A stretch of 64,000 nt of DNA, taken from NCBI GenBank assembly GCA_016180815.1, contig JACPAN010000010.1:79913-143912 (forward strand), given 5' to 3'. How positions within the stretch are numbered: position 1 is the stretch's first letter; every line of letters begins with the position of its first letter. Positions 58,575-64,000 of this stretch are shown piece after piece. The translations under genes were made by a program, and so were the position numbers. This DNA is from Elusimicrobiota bacterium. GTDB lineage: Bacteria; Elusimicrobiota; Elusimicrobia; JACQPE01. The notes under the pieces are model-generated. The model was given only the letters and a program-made list of their open reading frames with translations. It did no database searches and was not told where the DNA came from.

Positions 58575-59084
58575 CTATTTCGGCGATAAAATCATCATGA
58601 GCCTCTTGCCTTCCAAGTGCGGCTCTTTGTCCACTTTTGCCTTATCCTTCAATCTCGTTTTAATACCGTCCATCAACCGGCGGCCGATATCCGGGTGCGT
58701 GATCTCCCTGCCCCGGAAAAAGACCGTGATGCGCACCTTGTCATGCTCGGCCAAAAACTCTTCGACATGCTTAAGCTTGGTCTCCAGATCATGATTGTGC
58801 ACCGAGGGCCGGAAACGGACTTCCTTCAACTCCCCGGACTTCTGCCTCTTGTGCGTATCTTTCCACTTTCTGATCTGATCGTACTTAAACTTGGCGAAAT
58901 CGATGATCTTGCACACCGGCGGGTTCGCCTGGGGCGCAACCTCGACTAAATCAAGCCCGTGGGTTTCCGCCAGCCTCACCGCCTCATGGATGGGTTTAAT
59001 GCCCAACTGAACGCCCATAGGATCGATGAGACGGACCTGAGAAGCCCGTATATCGCGATTAATCCTCCAACGCGGCAGCGAAAT
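58575..59084 (-). CDS. infC: translation initiation factor IF-3, apparent AUU start
   Basis: About 169 residues: ISLPRWRINRDIRASQVRLIDPMGVQLGIKPIHEA, then CKIIDFAKFKYDQIRKWKD (linker) and the C-terminal domain RFRPSVHNHDLETKLKHVEEFL...GREITHP. The conserved N-terminal domain extends well upstream of the first ATG (59016-59018). In that stretch the frame has no ATG, GTG or TTG back to a stop near 59130. The best start is therefore ATT at 59082-59084, or ATT at 59088-59090. AUU starts are known for infC and are used for self-regulation. GGGAGG lies 12-18 bases upstream. Confidence 0.88.
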   Translation of the reverse strand: MSLPRWRINRDIRASQVRLIDPMGVQLGIKPIHEAVRLAETHGLDLVEVAPQANPPVCKIIDFAKFKYDQIRKWKDTHKRQKSGELKEVRFRPSVHNHDLETKLKHVEEFLAEHDKVRITVFFRGREITHPDIGRRLMDGIKTRLKDKAKVDKEPHLEGKRLMMILSPK

Positions 59085-59183
59085 ATAAATCGGAGTTAAC
59101 GGCCTCCCGGCCCTGTTGTCTTAATCATGCTTGGTAGGAATTTTACCTAAAAAATACGGTCGTCAAACAAGCCCCGCGCACCT

Positions 59184-60089
59184 TTAAACACGAACGACAA
59201 AATTCCCCATAAGATTTTGAATAACCCGCTGCAAAATGGGGTTAGGTTTGGGATGTCTTCCGGAAATAAACCAGACACATTCCTTAACGCCGACGGCTTT
59301 GCGGTGCAAAGCCACCAGGCGGCGGCGCGCTAAATCATTGCGCGCCGTCAAAGCATCCATGGCCGCCACTCCCTGCCCGCGCAGGGCTAAAAAACGAATG
59401 AGCTCGGCATCCTCGATCTCCGTTTCCACTAATACGGAAATTTTATGACGCCACAGAAACTGATCCACCTCCTTGCGGACGGGATTCTCGGGGGCCATCA
59501 AAAGCATCGGCAGCTTGGAGAGGTCCGCCGGAAACCGCCGGATCTTGGCCTTGAGCCTCGGCGGCGCGACAAAATAAACGGGGATCGTTCCGGCCAATCG
59601 GCTCCTGAACTCCACGCCCATTTGCGGCGAGAAGTCCACGTTGGAGACGACCAAATCCAATTTATGTTTTTCCAATTGTTCCCTCAGTCCTTCGGCCGAG
59701 CCGCCTAAAATGCTGGTCCGAATCCGGCGGTTTAGACCGTAGGCGCGCTCAAGGATCTGCAGCACGACGTAGCGGGAAATCGGCCCCGCCACCCCCAGGC
59801 GAAAGAGCGCGGGCCTGACCGTTCGTCCCGGCTGCAACGCCGCGACCAGTTCGTCGCCTTGAGAAAATATCCGCTCGCAGTAATCGAAAGCGATCCTGCC
59901 TTCCTGCGTCAGCCTGACGCCCCTGCGGCTGCGCTCAAAAAGCCTCCTTCCCAGCGAGCGCTCCAACTGCTTGATCTGCAGGCTCAACGTAGGCTGAGCC
60001 AGGTACAGACGGCGGCTCGCCGCTCCGATGCGTTCCAGTTTCGCCGTGATCCAAAAATAATAGAGATGGTGATAATTGATCGGTATCAT
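59184..60089 (-). CDS. LysR-family transcriptional regulator (NhaR-like)
   Basis: A 301-residue protein. The N-terminal winged helix-turn-helix reads INYHHLYYFWITAKLERIGAASRRLYLAQPTLSLQIKQLERSLGRRLFERSRRGVRLTQEG; the LNYxHLYYFW start is typical of the NhaR branch. The co-inducer domain follows (about 95-300). It is divergent from the SH3-pal-M23 genes, and a palindrome in the shared spacer could be its binding site. Its target and inducer are unknown. Confidence 0.87.
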   Translation of the reverse strand: MIPINYHHLYYFWITAKLERIGAASRRLYLAQPTLSLQIKQLERSLGRRLFERSRRGVRLTQEGRIAFDYCERIFSQGDELVAALQPGRTVRPALFRLGVAGPISRYVVLQILERAYGLNRRIRTSILGGSAEGLREQLEKHKLDLVVSNVDFSPQMGVEFRSRLAGTIPVYFVAPPRLKAKIRRFPADLSKLPMLLMAPENPVRKEVDQFLWRHKISVLVETEIEDAELIRFLALRGQGVAAMDALTARNDLARRRLVALHRKAVGVKECVWFISGRHPKPNPILQRVIQNLMGNFVVRV

Positions 60090-60114
60090 TTATTTAATAA
60101 ATGAAAAATATTTA

Positions 60115-60133
60115 ATTTATAAGTTATATAAAT
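60115..60133. promoter_or_regulatory. palindrome between the LysR gene and the SH3 gene
   Basis: ATTTATA-AGTTA-TATAAAT is a perfect 7-bp inverted repeat with a 5-base spacer in a very AT-rich stretch (60090-60150). It contains the T-N11-A pattern of LysR sites. It is 26 bases from the LysR start codon. Confidence 0.5.
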
Positions 60134-60223
60134 CATTCTATATCATAGTAGAATAATTTTTAAAGAAGCTTGCGGCAATAGGGCCGTCGTTTCTTCCGGA
60201 CGATCGAAATTTAGACTGATGAC

Positions 60224-60694
60224 ATGTTGATGAATAAAAAACCGTGCCGCCTCACGATGGCAGGCTTGGCGTTTCTTCTGATTTGCTCCCATGGCAACGC
60301 CGAGTTCATGAGCCTTGCATCGAATAAAGCCAACATCAGGAAAGGGCCGGGAACCGAATATCCCGTGATCTGGCAGGCTTGGCGTTTCACGCCTTTTGAA
60401 ATTCTGGAACTGGGCAATGAATGGGCCAAAGTAAAGGACTTTGAAAACGATATCGGTTGGATTCATCAATCGCTGCTCTCGGATGTCTCCACGGTTATCG
60501 TGATGGGTAAATTCGCCAATATCCGCAAGGGCCCAGGCTTAAAGCACGCCGTCTTATGGATCGCGTACCGCGGCTATCCCCTGAAAGTGCTCGATCGCGA
60601 AGAAGATTGGCTGAAAGTTTCCGATGGAAAAAAGATCAAAGGATGGATTTTTAGGACGCTTGTTTGGGGAAGCACAAAAGAAGGAGGAGGTTAA
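60224..60694 (+). CDS. secreted protein with two bacterial SH3-like domains
   Basis: A 156-residue protein with a signal peptide (LTMAGLAFLLICSHGNA). Two SH3-like repeats follow: LASNKANIRKGPGTEYPVIWQAWRFTPFEILELGNEWAKVKDF.DIGWIHQSLL, then VMGKFANIRKGPGLKHAVLWIAYRGYPLKVLDREEDWLKVSDG.KGWIFRTLV. NIRKGPG is the classic motif. Such domains bind cell-wall peptides. TAGACT ends 6 bases before the ATG and no Shine-Dalgarno is seen. pal follows in the same direction. Confidence 0.87.
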   Translation: MLMNKKPCRLTMAGLAFLLICSHGNAEFMSLASNKANIRKGPGTEYPVIWQAWRFTPFEILELGNEWAKVKDFENDIGWIHQSLLSDVSTVIVMGKFANIRKGPGLKHAVLWIAYRGYPLKVLDREEDWLKVSDGKKIKGWIFRTLVWGSTKEGGG

Positions 60695-60699
60695 TACCA

Positions 60700-61230
60700 A
60701 TGATGCGATATGCAGAATTGATCACAAAACTATGCCTTATAGCGGCCCTATGCGGCTGCTCGGCCGCGAAAATGGCGGGCAAGACGTCCGGTCAAACCCA
60801 ATCCCCCGCCGGACACGCGCCTGAAGCCGCCATCCATGGCTCGGAATTCACAAGCACTGCCGAGCTTAAAACCATCCATTTCGATTTCGACCGCTATGAT
60901 CTCACTAAGGAATCGTTAAGGATCATCGAACAAAATGCCGAAGCCATCAAAAATAACAAAGATTGGGAGGTGCTGGTCGAAGGCCACTGCGATGAATGGG
61001 GAACGAGCGAATACAACCTCAGCCTCGGGCAAAAACGCGCCAAGGCCGTTCGGGATCACTATATGCGCCTTGGAATTTCCGGGACCAGGATCGCGACGCT
61101 TTCCTATGGAGAAGAAAAACCGGCCTGCGCACAACCTAAGCAAAATTGCTGGGCTGAAAACCGCAGAGCGGAAAGTAAAATTAAGACTAAGACCGCTGAA
61201 GCAGAGGCGAAATCGAAAGTGGATGATTAA
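60700..61230 (+). CDS. pal: peptidoglycan-associated lipoprotein Pal
   Basis: A 176-residue lipoprotein. It starts at ATG 60700, with GGAGGAGG 9 bases upstream. The signal peptide ends in LIAALCGCSAAK with the lipobox cysteine. The OmpA-like domain HFDFDRYDLTKESLRIIEQNAEAI...LVEGHCDEWGTSEYNLSLGQKRAKAVRDHYMRLGI binds peptidoglycan through its Asp and Arg residues. PACAQPKQNCWAENRRAE is the usual Pal ending with a cysteine pair. It anchors the outer membrane to the wall. No tolB is seen nearby. Confidence 0.92.
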   Translation: MMRYAELITKLCLIAALCGCSAAKMAGKTSGQTQSPAGHAPEAAIHGSEFTSTAELKTIHFDFDRYDLTKESLRIIEQNAEAIKNNKDWEVLVEGHCDEWGTSEYNLSLGQKRAKAVRDHYMRLGISGTRIATLSYGEEKPACAQPKQNCWAENRRAESKIKTKTAEAEAKSKVDD

Positions 61231-61256
61231 CATCCTTATTTCACGAGGGAATCGGT

Positions 61257-62513
61257 TTGGGCGCTAAAGAAATGCGGCCTCGCCGCTTGAAAAACCTTAT
61301 TTTCCGGACGCTTCTCTACGGAACGTCTCTGGGTTTAATCTGGATGGGGATGCGCCTTCATATGCGGCTTAACGCCCATGCAGCCTTTCACAATAATCGG
61401 CCTGATCAAGGGGCGGCCGCTTACGAAGGAATACTCAGCCGCCGGCGTCTCTATGACATCCTCAGGGAGACCGGATCGGATGCTCAAGAAGCGACCGCCA
61501 CATCGCAGGCCCTGGGAAAAGCCATAAATGTCCGGCGCCTGGGCCCGCAAGACCGCTATCGCGTCGTCCGCTCCACGTCGGGATCCTTTCTGCACCTGAC
61601 ATTGACGCACGAACTTGAACGCTATATCGTCACGACGGATGATGAGGGAAGATTCCGGGCTAAAAAACGCCGGATGGCCCTGATCGCCCATAATAATCAT
61701 GCCGCCGGAACCGTTGAAAACAGCCTCTGGCTTTCAATGGAATCCGCCGGTGTTCCCGCCGAAATCATTCTGCGTTTTACGGAAATTTTCCAATGGACGG
61801 TGGATTTCCTGACCGAACCCCGGGACGGCGACCGCTTCACCGTCGTCTGGAACGAACACAAAACAACGGACGGACGGCCTTGGGGTTACTCCATTAAATC
61901 CGGCGCTTACCGGGGCGCCGTCACCGGGGAACGCTGGGCCATCTTATTTGATAATGACTACTATGATGAAAAGGGAGAATCCCTCAGGCGCATGTTTTTA
62001 AGGGCTCCCCTGAGGTTCTCCAGAATCTCCTCCCGTTTCTCGAGGGATCGCTACCACCCCGTGCTCAGAATCAACCGTCCCCATCACGGCACCGATTATG
62101 CCGCTCCCCGGGGGACGCCGGTGCACAGCGTGGCCGGCGGCGTCGTCATCGCCGCCCACAGGGAACGGGGGTTCGGCAACATAGTCACAATCCGCCACAA
62201 CGCGGTGTACACGACTCTTTACGGGCACCTGAATAAATTCGCCAAAGGAATCCGTAAAGGCGTTAGGGTAAAACAAGGAAAAGTCATCGGATATGTCGGT
62301 TCCACCGGCCTGGCCACCGGCCCGCACCTGCATTTTCAAATAGAAAAAAACGGCCGGTGGATGGATTTTCTCAAGCTTGACCTTCCCTTCGCCCATTCCA
62401 TCGCCAAAAACCGCAGGGAAGCCTTTCTAGCCCACAGGAACAGGATCATGGCGGAGATTGAAGGCGCGACGGCTTCCGCGCAATCATCCGAAGCCGATGT
62501 CAAAATCCAATAA
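61257..62513 (+). CDS. M23-family peptidoglycan endopeptidase
   Basis: A 418-residue protein from TTG 61257 (GAGGGA 6 bases upstream; ATG 61272 is the alternative). One N-terminal membrane helix (LIFRTLLYGTSLGLIWMGMRL) is followed by an OapA/LysM-like middle part. The LytM domain (about 260-385) has RINRPHHGTDYAAPRGTPVHSVAGG, with zinc His and Asp, and GPHLHFQIEKNGRWMDF, with the last His ligands. It cleaves peptide cross-links, as MepM-type enzymes do. Confidence 0.88.
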   Translation: MGAKEMRPRRLKNLIFRTLLYGTSLGLIWMGMRLHMRLNAHAAFHNNRPDQGAAAYEGILSRRRLYDILRETGSDAQEATATSQALGKAINVRRLGPQDRYRVVRSTSGSFLHLTLTHELERYIVTTDDEGRFRAKKRRMALIAHNNHAAGTVENSLWLSMESAGVPAEIILRFTEIFQWTVDFLTEPRDGDRFTVVWNEHKTTDGRPWGYSIKSGAYRGAVTGERWAILFDNDYYDEKGESLRRMFLRAPLRFSRISSRFSRDRYHPVLRINRPHHGTDYAAPRGTPVHSVAGGVVIAAHRERGFGNIVTIRHNAVYTTLYGHLNKFAKGIRKGVRVKQGKVIGYVGSTGLATGPHLHFQIEKNGRWMDFLKLDLPFAHSIAKNRREAFLAHRNRIMAEIEGATASAQSSEADVKIQ

Positions 62514-62549
62514 GGCGTTGCGCTGCAAGCCGAAACCGAAGCGCGAGGA

Positions 62550-64000
62550 TTAAAACAACAGCGCGAATTGGGCGGCCACAGAGGCGTTGGCTGGGACTTC
62601 CTTCTCTTTGCCCTTGTCATCCGTAAACTTTTCCGTGGACGTGGACACCGATCCGCCGATGTCAATAATGAAATGCAGGAAATTGAATCCGACGCCGCCG
62701 GTGTAGGCGACTTTTGATCCCGACTCGGCGACGTTTTTAGCCAAGCCCACGCGCAGCGGGATATTCAACCACGGACGATTGAACACATTGATTTCCGTGC
62801 CCGCGCCCATCATGCGGGACTTAAAGCCGGGGATTTGCGTCTTATTTTCCGTGATATCCATGTCCGCGGCCAAGGTCCAAAAATTAAGAGGATTAAGCGC
62901 AACACCCATGCGGACTTGGCTCTCTAGAGCATACTTATCCCCTTCTCCGTTTTGCTTGGCCAAATCCGGCTGGTCGAATTTCGGCCTGTTGATGTTTCTG
63001 GCTACAGCGCCCACCCTGGGCCGAAACGGCAAAAACCCGAACGTTTTGTTTAAGTCGTACAAGACGCCTAGATCAATGCCGGGTTGCATGGATTTCTTTG
63101 CGTTTTGATCAAAATCGCTGAAAACATCCGATGATTCTGTCTCCTTCTTTAAAACATCGAATTTGGCATAGCCGATATTGCCCTGAATCGCCTTTAAATT
63201 AACGCCGACAAGGAGACCGGGTAAGACCAGTGGGCGCGCGTAACCCAAAGAAAGCTCCGTAAAAGAGGCGCCGCGCAAGGTCAAATTGCTGGTGTTGTTG
63301 GTATAGGGATTTGAAGAAAGCGCCGCGCCGATCAGCGTGGCCGCGGAAGCGGAATTATCGGCGATGATTTGAGCGGCCTGTGAAATCTGATCCACGCTCA
63401 AGCCTCCGTCTTCCGCCTGATCCACCAGCGCATTGGCGAAAGCATCCGCGTTGGTGATAGCGGCGTTCTGAGCGGCCAAACAGCCCGCAGAACCGCAAAT
63501 CAACGATTCAATGCCGGTAAATCCGATGGTATTGATCGCCGATTCGATTTTATCAGACGAGGCTTGATTGGAAGCGCTGATGGCGGTATCGACGCCGCCG
63601 CCGGAAAACGTCACGCCTCCGGAGCCGCTGATTTGCCCCAAACCGATGTTCTTGGTGTCCACGAACGGCCGGCCGCCGACGGATGTGTAATTGTTGACGG
63701 CCAAAACCACGCGGCCCAATTTCAAATTAAATCCGGCGTTAACATCGACCAATATGCCCTTGCCGTCTTTATTCAACGATTCCAACGTGACGATGCCCTG
63801 CAAAAACGCGGCCATTTTATCGGCATCGATGGCTTGACTGTTTTTCTGAGCGTCCTGAAGGGCGCTGTATTTGGCCGCAATATTGGACAAATTGTGGGCA
63901 TCTTTAAGGAGACCGGAGGTAAATTCGACCCGTCCGCCGACGGGAATCTGAATCCCGGAAATATTATTTTCCTGAGCCAAACCAGCCGGGTTCCAATATT
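62550..64000 (-). CDS. outer-membrane barrel protein, TraF/OmpP1-like (5' end cut by window edge)
   Basis: The frame is open to the right edge (YWNPAGLAQENNISGIQIPVGGRVEFTSG), so the signal peptide and start lie beyond 64000. WNPAGLA is typical of OmpP1/FadL-like and TraF_2-type barrels. A long Ala/Ser-rich helical insert (about 115-225) is followed by alternating barrel strands (ELSLGYARPLVLPGLLVGVNLKAIQGNIGYA; MGVALNPLNFWTLAADMDITEN) and a C-terminal aromatic residue (AAQFALLF). Substrate unknown. Confidence 0.75.
   Translation of the reverse strand, partial: YWNPAGLAQENNISGIQIPVGGRVEFTSGLLKDAHNLSNIAAKYSALQDAQKNSQAIDADKMAAFLQGIVTLESLNKDGKGILVDVNAGFNLKLGRVVLAVNNYTSVGGRPFVDTKNIGLGQISGSGGVTFSGGGVDTAISASNQASSDKIESAINTIGFTGIESLICGSAGCLAAQNAAITNADAFANALVDQAEDGGLSVDQISQAAQIIADNSASAATLIGAALSSNPYTNNTSNLTLRGASFTELSLGYARPLVLPGLLVGVNLKAIQGNIGYAKFDVLKKETESSDVFSDFDQNAKKSMQPGIDLGVLYDLNKTFGFLPFRPRVGAVARNINRPKFDQPDLAKQNGEGDKYALESQVRMGVALNPLNFWTLAADMDITENKTQIPGFKSRMMGAGTEINVFNRPWLNIPLRVGLAKNVAESGSKVAYTGGVGFNFLHFIIDIGGSVSTSTEKFTDDKGKEKEVPANASVAAQFALLF

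Noticed and set aside
1-64000. CRISPR arrays, rRNA or tRNA genes
   Set aside because: No regularly spaced repeats, no rRNA-like blocks and no cloverleaf with a TTCRA-type arm were recognised by eye; a covariance search would be decisive for tRNAs.

Overview
The window reads as chromosome of a diderm, LPS-bearing bacterium outside the Proteobacteria. Envelope-assembly genes are numerous (lpxD, ompH, bamA, lolD, lolC-type permease, lnt, an lptE-like gene, murJ, pal, a DUF374 acyltransferase and several outer-membrane barrels). They sit beside a Firmicutes-style mcsA-mcsB-clpC protein-arginine phosphorylation operon. This mixture and gene order would fit Elusimicrobiota or a neighbouring lineage; that is an inference from content, not proven here.

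Layout. Positions 1-14086 form a dense minus-strand block, probably one or a few long operons: prfB (with a programmed +1 frameshift), lysS, lolC, lolD, ilvE, mcsA, mcsB, clpC, a C39 peptidase, bamA, ompH and lpxD (cut by the window edge). A rho-independent terminator at 14101-14143 separates it from an unusual group: three secreted glycine-zipper proteins and one secreted HEAT-repeat protein (14178-17666). Then come lnt and secA. At 21959 a metallophosphoesterase begins, followed by accessory DNA. This holds an AbiEi/nucleotidyltransferase pair with its own promoter and operator, a HicBA pair, and at 25915-30019 the remains of a chromosomal integron. The integron has four attC sites, five cassette genes (one broken by an IS630-family element, one by an in-frame stop) and a truncated integron-integrase reading frame pointing away from the array.

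From 30098 housekeeping genes resume: pdxST, a TPR membrane protein, an MGMT-family repair gene, a pair of M16 peptidases, a short uvrC, murJ, an acyltransferase, DUF3187, rpsT, leuS-lptE-holA, a sialidase-like propeller, tlyA and ispA. A MazEF-type pair at 51630-52234 precedes rarA, zapA, a coiled-coil protein and the classical infC-rpmI-rplT-pheS-pheT block, all read leftwards. The right end has a LysR regulator divergent from an SH3 protein, Pal and an M23 peptidase, and finally an outer-membrane protein cut by the window edge.

Cross-cutting signals. Many first genes lack a Shine-Dalgarno sequence and carry a -10-like hexamer 6-7 bases before the start codon, suggesting frequent leaderless transcription. 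infC appears to start at AUU. No rRNA, tRNA or CRISPR array was recognised. All functions are from reading motifs and gene order by eye; no database search was possible.
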